Shown here in pieces: positions 56,102 through 64,000 of a stretch of DNA of 64,000 bases (the stretch's first letter is position 1; the number at the start of each line of letters is the position of its first letter). Both the position numbers and the translations under genes were made by a program. The DNA is from Arsenicicoccus sp. oral taxon 190 (GTDB taxonomy: Bacteria; Actinomycetota; Actinomycetes; Actinomycetales; Dermatophilaceae), in NCBI RefSeq assembly GCF_001189535.1, contig NZ_CP012070.1, positions 806,001 through 870,000 on the forward strand, in the 5' to 3' direction. Below the pieces are notes generated by a model that saw only the letters and a program-made list of their open reading frames with translations, ran no database searches and had not been told where the DNA came from.

Positions 56102-57457
56102 ATGGCCTCTCACTCCTCAGCCGCCGGCGAGCCGGACATCTACCACGACTCGGACGCCCCGACGACGGCCCCTACGGAGTACCGCCGCGTCGCCATGGCG
56201 ACCATGGTGGGCACCACCATCGAGTGGTACGACTTCTTCATCTACGCCAACGTCGCGGCGCTGCTCTTCGGCAAGCTCTTCTTCAGCGGCCTCGGCGACT
56301 GGAAGGACCTCGTCTCCTTCGCGACCATCGGGGTCTCGTTCTTCTTCCGCCCCGCCGGGGCCATCGCGATGGGCTACGTCGGTGACCGCTACGGCCGGCG
56401 CATGGTCCTCGTCTTCACCCTCATCCTCATGGGCGTCGCCACCGCCTGCGTCGGCCTGCTGCCCACGACCCAGTCGATCGGCATTGCCGCCCCGATCCTG
56501 CTGATCATCCTGCGCTGCGCCCAGGGCTTCTCCGCCGGCGGTGAGTGGGGCGGGGCCGCGATGCTGGCCGTCGAGCACGCCCCCCACGGCCAGCGCGGCA
56601 AGTTCGGCGCCTACCCGCAGATCGGCGTGCCGATCGGGATGATGCTGGCCACCGCCTTCCTCACCGTGCTGTCGGCCACCACGACCAAGGAGCAGTTCGA
56701 GAGCTGGGGCTGGCGCATCCCCTTCGTCTTCTCGATCGTGCTGGTCTTCGTCGGCCACTACATCCGCTCCAAGGTCGAGGAGTCGTCGGTCTTCGAGGAG
56801 CTCAAGGAGGCCCGCGAGCACAGCGCCGTGCCGCAGACCACGCTGGTCAAGCACCACCTCGGCGACGTCATCAAGGCGGCCGCGTCCTTCATGGGCAACA
56901 ACGCGCTCGGCTACATGCTCGTCGGCGGCTTCGTGCTCGCCTACGCCACCAAGTCGGCCAAGCCGCCGCTGGCGCGCACCGACGTCCTGCTGTGGGTCAT
57001 GGCGTCCGCGGCCCTGTGGCTCGTCACGACCATGTGGGCGGCGATCTTGTCCGACAAGATCGGCCGCAAGAAGGTCTACATCATCGGCTACGTGCTCATG
57101 ATCCTCGGCATGGTCCCGATGTTCATGGCCGTCAAGGAGGGCACCCTCTTCTGGGTCGCCGTCGCGCTGCTGTGGATCGCGGTCCCCGAGGGGCTCACCT
57201 ACGGCCCGCAGTCCGCGATGTTCGCGGAGGCCTTCCCCGCGCACATCCGCCTCTCGGCGGTGTCCTTCGCCTACGCGATCGGCGCGATCTTCGGCGGTGC
57301 CTTCGCCCCGATGATCGCCGAGGCCATCACCAAGTCGACCGGCAGCGTCGTCAACGTGGCGTGGTACCTCATGGGTGTCGCGGCGATCTCGCTGGTGGCG
57401 GTGCTGCTGTTCAAGGATCGCACCAACGAACCCCTCCACACCATGTCCGGGCACTGA
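56102..57457 (+). CDS. MFS transporter, metabolite:H+ symporter (MHS) family
   Basis: 451 residues, 12 membrane segments. IEWYDFFIYANVAALLFGKL and FFRPAGAIAMGYVGDRYGRR are the MHS helix-1 and motif-A signatures; GFSAGGEWGGAAMLAVEHAP is the conserved helix-5 region of ProP/ShiA/KgtP-like carriers. Substrate (a carboxylate or betaine) cannot be fixed. AAGGACGAG supports the ATG at 56102. The 189-base gap upstream includes CTCG-atatg-CGAG, a weak inverted repeat that may matter for control. Confidence 0.9.
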   Translation: MASHSSAAGEPDIYHDSDAPTTAPTEYRRVAMATMVGTTIEWYDFFIYANVAALLFGKLFFSGLGDWKDLVSFATIGVSFFFRPAGAIAMGYVGDRYGRRMVLVFTLILMGVATACVGLLPTTQSIGIAAPILLIILRCAQGFSAGGEWGGAAMLAVEHAPHGQRGKFGAYPQIGVPIGMMLATAFLTVLSATTTKEQFESWGWRIPFVFSIVLVFVGHYIRSKVEESSVFEELKEAREHSAVPQTTLVKHHLGDVIKAAASFMGNNALGYMLVGGFVLAYATKSAKPPLARTDVLLWVMASAALWLVTTMWAAILSDKIGRKKVYIIGYVLMILGMVPMFMAVKEGTLFWVAVALLWIAVPEGLTYGPQSAMFAEAFPAHIRLSAVSFAYAIGAIFGGAFAPMIAEAITKSTGSVVNVAWYLMGVAAISLVAVLLFKDRTNEPLHTMSGH

Positions 57458-57467
57458 CCTGCCTCAG

Positions 57468-57512
57468 GTGGACAAATCCGCCGGGGGCGGCACCCCAGGC
57501 GGATGTGTCCCA
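57468..57512. terminator. Long imperfect hairpin after the MHS gene
   Basis: GTGGACAAATCCGCC and GGCGGATGTGTCCCAC can pair with a few mismatches around a C/G-rich loop, starting 11 bases after the stop. Confidence 0.5.
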
Positions 57513-57525
57513 CCCGGGCTGAACC

Positions 57526-57551
57526 CCCCGGCCTGACCGGGCCGGGGTTTT
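57526..57551 (+). terminator. Intrinsic terminator with T-tract
   Basis: CCCCGGCC (57526-57533) and GGCCGGGG (57540-57547) with a 6-base loop, followed by TTTT. This is the clearest rho-independent terminator in the window. Confidence 0.75.
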
Positions 57552-57595
57552 GACCCGCATTTGACCGTGCTAATGACGGGGCGGACGATGAGACC

Positions 57596-58021
57596 ATGTG
57601 TTCCTACTGCGGGTGCAAGGACATCGATCTCATCGGCCGATACATGGACGAGCACGAGCAGCTCGTCAACGAGCTCGGCATCCTGCGCCGAGCCTGCGAC
57701 AAGCAGGACCTCGACGCCGTGCAGGCGGCCTGCGCGCACCTCGCGGGGCTGATGCAACCGCACTTCGACTCCGAGGAGCGCAGCCTCTTCGCCGTGCTGC
57801 GCGAGGACGAGGACTTCACCGAGCACGTCGACGACCTCTGCGCCGAGCACGGGGACCTGTGGGGTCTGTTCGACGCGGTCAAGCAGGGCGACTTCGGCGG
57901 CTACAAGGCGTTCGAGGACCGGCTGCGGGTGCACATGGACCGTGAGGACAACGGCCTCTTCCCCGCCGCCGCGGTGTCGCTGGACGGCCCGTCGTGGGAA
58001 CGCATCATGGAGCTGGCCTGA
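57596..58021 (+). CDS. Hemerythrin-domain protein with N-terminal Cys motif
   Basis: 141 residues. A four-helix bundle with His/Glu iron ligands: MDEHEQLVNELG, MQPHFDSEERSLFAVL, EHVDDLCAEHGDLWG and RVHMDREDNGLFPAA. It would bind a di-iron centre for O2, NO or iron. It starts with MCSYCGC, a short Cys cluster that may hold another metal or respond to redox. Stands alone; a repeat hairpin follows at 58040. Confidence 0.88.
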   Translation: MCSYCGCKDIDLIGRYMDEHEQLVNELGILRRACDKQDLDAVQAACAHLAGLMQPHFDSEERSLFAVLREDEDFTEHVDDLCAEHGDLWGLFDAVKQGDFGGYKAFEDRLRVHMDREDNGLFPAAAVSLDGPSWERIMELA

Positions 58022-58039
58022 GCCGACGCCGCCGTGCAG

Positions 58040-58085
58040 GATCGGGGAACGCCGAGTGCGGCATACGGACGCCAGGTTCCCCGAT
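58040..58085. repeat. GATCGGGGAAC hairpin, copy 2
   Basis: GATCGGGGAAC (58040-58050) and GTTCCCCGAT (58076-58085) around 25 bases. The first 14 and the last 10-11 bases are the same as copy 1 (13731-13777); the loops differ. It lies between hemerythrin and hemolysin III genes, both plus strand. Confidence 0.75.
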
Positions 58086-58196
58086 GAGGGGCGCCGGGCC
58101 GTGGGGCCGGGGTTTGTCGCCGCGCGAGCAGGGACGGGGCGTGATCCGGTGTCCCGAGCGTGGCTGCGACCCAGGTTGCGCGCGTAGCGTCAAGAT

Positions 58197-58919
58197 ATGG
58201 CCGTGACCACCGATCGTCCCACCGCCGCCGGGAGCTCCCGCGGCGCCACCTCGCCGAGCGTCGCACAGCGCCCGGTCGAGGCCCTGCGCAACGTCAAGCC
58301 CAAGCTGCGGGGGTGGTTGCACGCCGGCATGACCCCGGTGATCTTCGTCGCGGGGCTGGTGCTGTGCGTCTTCGCGCCGACGCTGACCGCCCGCATCGGC
58401 AGCGCCGTCTACCTCGTCGCCGCGCTGATGCTCTTCGGCACCAGCGCGACCTACCACCGCGGCCGCTGGAACGACAAGGTCTACGCGGTGTTCCGGCGCT
58501 GGGACCACGCCAACATCTACGTCTTCATCGCCGGCAGCTACACCCCGCTGGCGTTGCTGCTGCTCGAGGGTCGTTCGCGGGTGATCCTGCTCGCGCTGAT
58601 CTGGGCGTGCGCGATCGCCGGCGTGCTCTTCCGCACCCTGTGGATCGATGCGCCGCGGTGGCTCTACACCGTGCTGTACGTCGCCATGGGGTGGGCCGCG
58701 GTCGGGTGGCTCTCGCAGTTCTGGGCCGCCGGGGGCGCCGTCACCGTCATCCTGATCGCGGTCGGGGGGCTGCTCTACACCGGCGGCGCCGTCTGCTACG
58801 GCCTGAAGCGGCCCAACCCGTCGCCCACGTGGTTCGGCTTCCACGAGGTGTTCCACGCCTGCACGATCCTCGCGGCGATCGTCCACTACATCGCGATCGC
58901 CTGGGTCGTCTTCCGCTGA
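58197..58919 (+). CDS. Hemolysin III/YqfA-like (PAQR superfamily) membrane protein
   Basis: 240 residues. After a 40-residue cytoplasmic leader there are seven hydrophobic segments. Metal-site motifs of the superfamily are present: SATYHRGRWND, RRWDHANIYVFIAGSYTPLA and FGFHEVFHACTILAAIVHYI. Despite the name, the role is probably a membrane hydrolase or lipid-homeostasis protein; substrate unknown. It converges with the IclR gene. Confidence 0.9.
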   Translation: MAVTTDRPTAAGSSRGATSPSVAQRPVEALRNVKPKLRGWLHAGMTPVIFVAGLVLCVFAPTLTARIGSAVYLVAALMLFGTSATYHRGRWNDKVYAVFRRWDHANIYVFIAGSYTPLALLLLEGRSRVILLALIWACAIAGVLFRTLWIDAPRWLYTVLYVAMGWAAVGWLSQFWAAGGAVTVILIAVGGLLYTGGAVCYGLKRPNPSPTWFGFHEVFHACTILAAIVHYIAIAWVVFR

Positions 58920-58933
58920 CGCGGCGGGCGGGG

Positions 58934-59653
58934 TCAGAGCCGGCGGGCGATGCGCTCGGCGCAGGCCACGACGCGATCCGCCAGGTCGGTGCGCGGCGGG
59001 TCGCCGACATACGACACGGCGATGGCGGCGGCGACGCGATGCCCGTGCAGCGGCGCCGCGACCGCGCCGACGCCGTCCAGCACCTCCCCCCAGCTCTGCG
59101 TCCAGCCCCGCTCGCGGCCGAGGCCCACCTCGGCGGGTTCGCCTGCCGTCGGCGGCCGGTGCGTCATCAGGGCCAGCCCCGGCGCGCCGCGATCGACCGG
59201 GTGGACCGTCCCCACCCGCTGCGTGAACCAGGTGCCCGGCGTCGTCGGCTCGGCCACCAGCAGGGTCACGCAGTGGTCGCGCTCCTCCACCACCAGGAAC
59301 GCCGTCAGGTCCACCTCGTCCGCCAGCTTGCGCAGGTGCGGGCTCGCGACCGCGCGCAGGTCCGGGTCGAGGGTGCGGGTGAGCGCGACGAGGCCGTACC
59401 CCAGCCGGAACCGGTCGCTGTCGTCGCGCGAGACGAGGCGGTGGTCCTCCAGGGTGCGCAGCAGCCGGTAGACGATCGACCGGTGCAGCCCCGCCGCCTG
59501 CGCCACCTGCCCGATCGTCATGGGGCGCGGCGACGCGGCCAGCACCTCGAGCAGGCTCAGACCCCGGTCGAGCGTCTGGCTCCCGGTCTGCCGGGCCCCA
59601 CCTGATCCAGCCCGTAAGCCGTCTTGCCCGCGCGCCGGGTCGACGTGTGGCAT
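58934..59653 (-). CDS. IclR-family transcriptional regulator
   Basis: 239 residues from ATG 59653, preceded by GAGGAGG. Winged helix SLLEVLAASPRPMTIGQVAQ, AAGLHRSIVYRLLRTLEDH, then the effector domain (VEERDHCVTLLVAEPTTP, LADRVVACAERIARRL). IclR proteins usually control catabolic genes next to them; the divergent MBL and monooxygenase genes are the likely targets through the inverted repeat at 59731-59744. Confidence 0.88.
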   Translation of the reverse strand: MPHVDPARGQDGLRAGSGGARQTGSQTLDRGLSLLEVLAASPRPMTIGQVAQAAGLHRSIVYRLLRTLEDHRLVSRDDSDRFRLGYGLVALTRTLDPDLRAVASPHLRKLADEVDLTAFLVVEERDHCVTLLVAEPTTPGTWFTQRVGTVHPVDRGAPGLALMTHRPPTAGEPAEVGLGRERGWTQSWGEVLDGVGAVAAPLHGHRVAAAIAVSYVGDPPRTDLADRVVACAERIARRL

Positions 59654-59730
59654 GCCGTCCTCCTCTTGCCGGTGGCTCCGGATCGCCATACAGTCGATCT
59701 CAGACCGATAAACGCACTGGTGACTCTATA

Positions 59731-59744
59731 TGAGAACTCTCTCA
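59731..59744. promoter_or_regulatory. Inverted repeat in the IclR-MBL intergenic region
   Basis: TGAGA-ACTC-TCTCA, a perfect 5-bp inverted repeat, just after CTATA (59726-59730), which could serve as part of a -10 element for the plus-strand operon. Position fits an IclR operator. Confidence 0.45.
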
Positions 59745-59783
59745 ATGGCTCGCCGTGCGCCCCGAGACAGAGGAGTCTCCACC

Positions 59784-60743
59784 ATGGCCAAGCCGTTCGC
59801 GTCGTCCGCCGACCTGGGACCCAAGGAGCAGACCCTCGAGGTGCTGGCCGACGGCGTCTATGCCCTGACCGCGGAGGGCGACCCCAACATCGGGGCGGTC
59901 GAGGGCGAGGACTTCGTCATCTGCTTCGAGGCGCTGGCGACTCCCGTGGCGGCGCGCGAGTGGCTCGCGCGGCTCCGGCAGCACACCGACAAGCCGGTGC
60001 GGTGGCTCGTGCTGAGCCACTACCACGCGGTGCGGGTGCTCGGGGCGAGCGCGTTCGACGCGGAGACGATCGTCGCCCACGACATGACCAAGACGCTCAT
60101 CGACGAGCGCGGACAGCAGGACTGGGACAGCGAGTTCGGCCGGATGCCAAGGCTCTTCAAGGAGCCGGAGTCGATCCCCGGGCTGACGCACCCGGACCAG
60201 ACCTTCGACGACGAGCTCGTCATCCCGCTCGGCGGCGACCGCGGCGACATCGTCCTCAAGCACTGCGGCCGCGGCCACACCGCCGGCGACATCATCATGT
60301 GGGTCCCCAAGCACAAGGTCCTCTTCGCCGGCGACCTGGTCGAGTCGCAGGCCGCCCTCTACACCGGCGACGCCTTCCACCGCGACTGGTCCACGGGCAC
60401 CCTCGACGCGATCAAGGCGTACGGCGCGGAGCACCTCATCGGCGGCCGCGGCGCCATCGCGCACGGGCGGGAGGAGGTCGACGCGGCCATCGAGCAGACC
60501 CGCGACTTCCTCACCACGATGCTGCGTGAGGTCGGCGCGGTGCACGAGCGCGGCGGCACGCTCCGGGAGGCCTTCGAGGCCACCCACGCGGCGCTCGCCC
60601 CGAAGTACGGGAAGTGGCCGATCTTCGAGCACTGCGCGCCCTTCGACGTGCAGCGGGTGTGGGACGAGCTCGACGGCATCGACTGGCCGCGCATCTGGAC
60701 GGCGGAGCGGGACCGCGTGGTCTGGGACCAGCTCCAGTCGTAA
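59784..60743 (+). CDS. MBL-fold hydrolase-like protein with altered metal motif
   Basis: 319 residues from ATG 59784 (GAGGAG upstream). The fold is seen in IGAVEGEDFVICFEALATPV, RWLVLSHYHAVRVLGASAFD, LKHCGRGHTAGDIIMWVPKH and KVLFAGDLVESQAAL. The usual HxHxDH motif is HYHAVR, so the Asp and third His are missing although the later H and D (GHTAGD, AGDLVE) remain. It may bind one metal. Co-directional with a flavin monooxygenase, likely a ring-cleavage-type or hydrolase step in an aromatic pathway (inference). Confidence 0.78.
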   Translation: MAKPFASSADLGPKEQTLEVLADGVYALTAEGDPNIGAVEGEDFVICFEALATPVAAREWLARLRQHTDKPVRWLVLSHYHAVRVLGASAFDAETIVAHDMTKTLIDERGQQDWDSEFGRMPRLFKEPESIPGLTHPDQTFDDELVIPLGGDRGDIVLKHCGRGHTAGDIIMWVPKHKVLFAGDLVESQAALYTGDAFHRDWSTGTLDAIKAYGAEHLIGGRGAIAHGREEVDAAIEQTRDFLTTMLREVGAVHERGGTLREAFEATHAALAPKYGKWPIFEHCAPFDVQRVWDELDGIDWPRIWTAERDRVVWDQLQS

Positions 60744-60785
60744 GCGACCCGGCGAATTCCCCCAGAGAGCAAGGACAACGACGTC

Positions 60786-62396
60786 ATGCCTCACGAATCC
60801 CTCACCACCCCAACCCTGCCCGCTGACCGGCGCGTGCTGGTCATCGGCGCGGGCCCGGTCGGGCAGACGGCCGCGCTGCTGCTCGCGCACTGGGGAGTCC
60901 CGGTGACGCTGCTGGACTCTCGCCCCGAGCGCGACCCGATCGGCTCCAAGGCGCTGTGCCAGCAGCGCGACGTCCTGGACGTGTGGGACCACGTCGGTGC
61001 GGGCCGTCAGGTCGCCGACGAGGGCGTGACCTGGACCCGCGCGCGCACCTTCTACCGCGACACCGAGCTCTTCTGCCAGGGCTTCGTGGACAAGGGGCGG
61101 TCGCCGTTCCCGCCCTTCGTCAACATCAGCCAGACCCGGACCGAGCAGCTCCTCGACGAGCAGATCGCCCGCTCTGACCTCATCAGCTACGCCTGGGGGC
61201 ATCACGTCGTCGGGCTGCGCCAGGGCGCCGACTCGGTCACGCTGACCTGCGAGACCTCTTCGGGCCCGGTCGATCTCACCGGTTCGTATGCCGTCGCGGC
61301 GCCCGGCTCCAAGGGTGGCCCGATCCGCGACCTGCTGGGGCTGACCTTCGACGGCCTGACCTTCGACGACCAGTTCCTGATCTGCGACATCCGGGCGGAC
61401 ATGCCGGGGTGGGAGCAGGAGCGCCGGTTCTACTTCGACCCGGAGTGGAACCCCGGCCGCCAGGTCCTGATCCACCCCTGCCCCGACTCGACCTTCCGCA
61501 TCGACTGGCAGGTGCCGCCGGACTTCTCGCTGGAGGAGGACGAGGCGAGCGGCGGCCTGGACCGGCGGATCCGGCAGATCATCGGTGCGGACAGCGACTA
61601 CGAGATCGTGTGGAAGTCGCTCTACCGCTTCCACGCTCGCCAGGTGGACCGGATGCGGGTGGGGCGGGTGCTGGTGGCGGGCGACGCCGCGCACCTGGTG
61701 TCGCCGTTCGGTGCGCGCGGCCTCAACTCGGGAGTCCTCGACGCCGAGAACGCCGCGTGGAAGCTCGCCTTCGTGCTGCACGGCTGGGCCGACGAGTCGC
61801 TGCTCGACAGCTACCACTCCGAGCGGCACGCCGCGGCGGCCGAGAACCTCGAGGTCACCTCGCGCACCATGGCCTTCCTCGTCCCGCAGACCCCGGAGGA
61901 GCACGCGCGCCGCCTCGACATCCTCGAGGAGTCCATCCTCGACCCCGAGCGACGCAACCAGGTCGACTCGGGGCGTCTGTCAGAACCCTTCTGGTACACC
62001 GACTCCGAGCTCACGACGCCCGCCCCGGACCGTCCGTGGCCGGGCCGTCCACCCAAGGGCGAGGACCCCGAGCCCGTGCCCGGCGTCCTCGTCCCGGACG
62101 TCCCGCTCACCGGCTGGCCCGGCGTGTGCCGGCTGCGCGAGCTCGCCCGCCGGGGCCTGCTGGTGCTCGTCGGGCGGGCCGTGGACCGGGACGCCTGCGA
62201 GGACGCGGTCGCCGAGCTCGGGTGCGGTGTCACGGTCGTCGCTCTGGATGCCGTCGACCCGGACGGGGTCGTCGCCGCGAGCCTGCACCTCGACGGGCGC
62301 CAGGCGGTCGTCATACGGCCGGACGCGCACCTGGCCGCGATCGTCGCGACGCCGGGAGAGGTGGGCGCCGCGGTCCGGCGCGTGCTGCGCCGCTGA
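60786..62396 (+). CDS. FAD-dependent monooxygenase (PheA/MhpA-type aromatic hydroxylase)
   Basis: 536 residues. RVLVIGAGPVGQTAALLLAH binds FAD; GDAAHLVSPFGARGLNSGVL is the DG/GD motif of phenol-type hydroxylases, with SYAVAAPGSKGGPIRDLLGL in place of the usual DGxxSxVR (here APGSKGGPIR), a family variant. The C-terminal 130 residues form a thioredoxin-like domain. It would hydroxylate a phenolic or related substrate using NAD(P)H and O2. Follows the MBL gene by 42 bases. Confidence 0.85.
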   Translation: MPHESLTTPTLPADRRVLVIGAGPVGQTAALLLAHWGVPVTLLDSRPERDPIGSKALCQQRDVLDVWDHVGAGRQVADEGVTWTRARTFYRDTELFCQGFVDKGRSPFPPFVNISQTRTEQLLDEQIARSDLISYAWGHHVVGLRQGADSVTLTCETSSGPVDLTGSYAVAAPGSKGGPIRDLLGLTFDGLTFDDQFLICDIRADMPGWEQERRFYFDPEWNPGRQVLIHPCPDSTFRIDWQVPPDFSLEEDEASGGLDRRIRQIIGADSDYEIVWKSLYRFHARQVDRMRVGRVLVAGDAAHLVSPFGARGLNSGVLDAENAAWKLAFVLHGWADESLLDSYHSERHAAAAENLEVTSRTMAFLVPQTPEEHARRLDILEESILDPERRNQVDSGRLSEPFWYTDSELTTPAPDRPWPGRPPKGEDPEPVPGVLVPDVPLTGWPGVCRLRELARRGLLVLVGRAVDRDACEDAVAELGCGVTVVALDAVDPDGVVAASLHLDGRQAVVIRPDAHLAAIVATPGEVGAAVRRVLRR

Positions 62397-62406
62397 GAGG
62401 CACGCC

Positions 62407-62796
62407 TCAGGCGTGCGGCAGCAGCATCGTCACGGTCAGCGTCGTCGGCTCCAGCGCGCGCACCGCGTGGCGCAGCATCGGCGTCAGGTGCAGCAGCGCG
62501 CCGGGCGCGAGCTCGACGGTGCGGTCGGGCAGCTCGAAGCTCACCCGCCCGCGAATCACCTGGATCAGCACGGGATGTCGCGCCGCGTGCTCCCTGAGCT
62601 CGTCACCCTCGGCGAACTCGAACGCCACCACCTTGGCGCTGTCGTTGTCGATCACGGCGGTCGCGCCCGGGCGTCCCCCGCGGGAGCCGGCCCGGCCGCA
62701 CAACTCCTCGACCAGCGTCGACGTGCCGTCGGTGGTGCCGGGCCGGCGGTCCGGGCCGTCACCCTGCTCGACGTGGCCCTCGGTCGGGTCGCTCAT
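62407..62796 (-). CDS. Cupin-domain protein
   Basis: 129 residues from ATG 62796 with AGGAG upstream. A Gly/Arg-rich leader precedes AVIDNDSAKVVAFEFAEGDE then HAARHPVLIQVIRGRVSFEL and LAPGALLHLTPMLRHAVRAL. His residues (HAARHP, HLTPMLRH) suit one metal site. Could be a dioxygenase or a regulatory sensor. Converges with the monooxygenase gene. Confidence 0.82.
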   Translation of the reverse strand: MSDPTEGHVEQGDGPDRRPGTTDGTSTLVEELCGRAGSRGGRPGATAVIDNDSAKVVAFEFAEGDELREHAARHPVLIQVIRGRVSFELPDRTVELAPGALLHLTPMLRHAVRALEPTTLTVTMLLPHA

Positions 62797-62860
62797 GGTG
62801 TGCTCCTGTCGTCGATGCGGCCATCCTCCCAGGCGCCGCTGAGGGCGCCAGCCCCTCGTC

Positions 62861-62915
62861 GAGAGGCGACAGATCGGGGTCATGGGCGCCTGTTGACCCC
62901 GATCGGTCGCCTCTC
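62861..62915. repeat. GAGAGGCG hairpin, copy B
   Basis: GAGAGGCGAC (62861-62870) with GTCGCCTCTC (62906-62915), and GATCGGGGT (62872-62880) with ACCCCGATC (62896-62904): a 55-base element with a stem broken by one A/G mismatch and a 15-base loop. Copy A is at 30307-30361. It follows the region between the cupin start and the GH13 end. Confidence 0.8.
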
Positions 62916-62964
62916 AACGAAGAAGGCGGGCTGGCGGGGAAGGAGGGGAAGGTGGGCGCGGCGG

Positions 62965-64000
62965 TCAGCGGGCGGGCCAGGTGAAGGTGGGTGAGCCGGG
63001 CACCTCGACCTGGGCGCGCGGCTCTCCCGACACGTCCAGCGTGACCCGTATGACGGCAGCGGGGTCGCCGTCCTCCGGGGCGCCGGCGGCGGGGCGCGAC
63101 TCGTAGACGAACCGCTGGTTGCCCAGCTCGACCACCCTCGTCCGCGCCCGGACCAGCCAGGGGTGCTGCCGCCGCACCGCGATCAGCCCTTGATGCACGT
63201 GAAACATCCACTCCCCCAGGCGGCTCAGCTCCTCGGGGCGATGGGGCAGCGGCGGTCGCACGGCGTCGTCACCGCCGATCCGGTCCTCCTTGACGCCCTC
63301 GAAGGCCTGCTCGTCGCCGTAGTAGAGGGACGGGGTGCCGCCGACCGTCAGCAGGCAGGTTACGGCGAGCACCGTCGCGGCGGGGCCGACGCGGGAGGCG
63401 ATGCGGGTGACGTCGTGGTTGCCGACGAAGGTCATCGGCGCGAAGGACTCCAGCAGCGCGCCGTGCCGCTCCAGGGCGTGGGCCAGCTCGAAGAAGTTGC
63501 GGTCGTCGAGGGAGGACCAGAGCGCCTTCCACAGCTGGTACTGCGTGACGGAGTCCAGCGTCGACTCGCGCACGATCGCGGCGTAGTCGCCGTGGATCAC
63601 CTCCCCGACGAAGGTCGCCTCCGGGAACTCCGCCCGCACGCGCGGCAGCACGCGCGCCCAGAACGCCGGGTCGACCGCGTATGCCGCGTCCAGCCGCCAC
63701 CCGTCGATGCCGCGTCGCAGCCAGTGCAGCATGACCTCCGCGACCAGGTCGACGACCTCGTCGCGGGCGTGGTCGAGCGCGACGAGCGACCCGTGGCCCT
63801 CGAAGACGTCCGGGCGGGGCCCACCGTCCGCGTCCCAGTCGATGCGGAAGTGCCTGGCGGCGTGCGACTCTCGGCCGTCGGCGAGCGCCTGCTGGTAGAG
63901 CGGGTGCTCGAGCCCGACGTGGTTGAAGACACCGTCGAGCATGACCCGCAGGCCCCGGTCGTGGCAGCGCCGCACCAGCTCGTCGAGGTCTCCGTCGTCG
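62965..64000 (-). CDS. GH13 alpha-amylase-family glycosidase, N-terminus outside window
   Basis: At least 344 residues, running off the right edge; the GTG near 63975 is internal since the frame stays open and homologous beyond it. Conserved regions: LRVMLDGVFNHVG (region I), GIDGWRLDAAYAV (nucleophile Asp), TFVGEVIHGDY (acid/base Glu) and MTFVGNHDVTR (stabilising Asp). It would act on alpha-glucosides or glucans such as trehalose or maltose. C-terminal beta domain ends FTWPAR. Confidence 0.9.
   Translation of the reverse strand, partial: DDGDLDELVRRCHDRGLRVMLDGVFNHVGLEHPLYQQALADGRESHAARHFRIDWDADGGPRPDVFEGHGSLVALDHARDEVVDLVAEVMLHWLRRGIDGWRLDAAYAVDPAFWARVLPRVRAEFPEATFVGEVIHGDYAAIVRESTLDSVTQYQLWKALWSSLDDRNFFELAHALERHGALLESFAPMTFVGNHDVTRIASRVGPAATVLAVTCLLTVGGTPSLYYGDEQAFEGVKEDRIGGDDAVRPPLPHRPEELSRLGEWMFHVHQGLIAVRRQHPWLVRARTRVVELGNQRFVYESRPAAGAPEDGDPAAVIRVTLDVSGEPRAQVEVPGSPTFTWPAR

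Noticed and set aside
59784..60743. MBL protein as an inactive pseudogene because HxHxDH is broken
   Set aside because: The frame is intact, the rest of the fold is well kept, and I recall related proteins with the same HYHAVR variant, so a family trait is more likely.

Overview
The window is about 72% GC by eye and carries almost only actinobacterial gene families: a paired clpP locus with a ClgR-like regulator, an ECF sigma factor of the DUF6596 type with YCII partners, DUF2200, a mycothiol-dependent-isomerase-like protein, and an isorenieratene-type carotenoid locus with split lycopene cyclase. Starts at GTG are common and genes often overlap as ATGA or GTGA. The heptamer GTATGCC/GGCATAC recurs about 40 times. 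I infer a high-GC member of the Micrococcales, possibly Intrasporangiaceae; the family assignment is a guess from style, not a phylogenetic result.

Layout. 0-5.7 kb: tail of a LysR regulator, a membrane protein, a NarL-type two-component pair, an esterase, tandem clpP genes and a convergent ClgR-like repressor/activator ending in Leu-Ala-Ala. 5.7-9.8 kb: an amide-use module (formamidase/acetamidase, amino-acid/amide permease, AmiC-like sensor, MarR regulator). 9.8-18.6 kb: short metabolic and stress genes (PPOX flavoprotein, DHA2 exporter, Imm-5-like protein, frameshifted quinone reductase, ECF sigma operon, acetyltransferase, SRPBCC proteins), with decayed fragments of a GlsB/YeaQ protein and a VapC toxin. 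18.6-33.1 kb: small acidic protein, more SRPBCC proteins, the late carotenoid cluster (Rieske, crtYc, crtYd, crtU, second FAD oxidoreductase, membrane glycosyltransferase), a UGT-type glycosyltransferase, an SQR-like flavoprotein and a PhrB-like photolyase relative that lacks the iron-sulfur cysteines.

33.2-44.2 kb is a defence-like island: a DUF4143 ATPase behind repeated operators, then a compact minus-strand operon (small protein, hsdR, hsdS, GIY-YIG/DUF4357 protein, a probable PD-(D/E)XK protein, an unknown protein, hsdM), a frameshifted winged-helix protein, repeats that look like a transposon end, and an AAA ATPase. 44.3-64 kb returns to core-like content: VOC and hypothetical proteins, rhodanese, an intact 1390-bp IS481-type element with a 13-bp target duplication sitting in the loop of an intergenic hairpin, Fpg/Nei glycosylase, App1 phosphatase, a copper chaperone plus Tat-exported DyP peroxidase module, Rsm22-type methyltransferase, MHS transporter, hemerythrin, hemolysin III, an IclR-controlled catabolic set (MBL protein, FAD monooxygenase, cupin), and a truncated GH13 glycosidase.

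Two families of intergenic hairpins recur across the window. No tRNA, rRNA, CRISPR array or riboswitch was recognised. No gene-free stretch exceeds 300 bases; the longest are 9769-10044 and 30163-30399, both described below.
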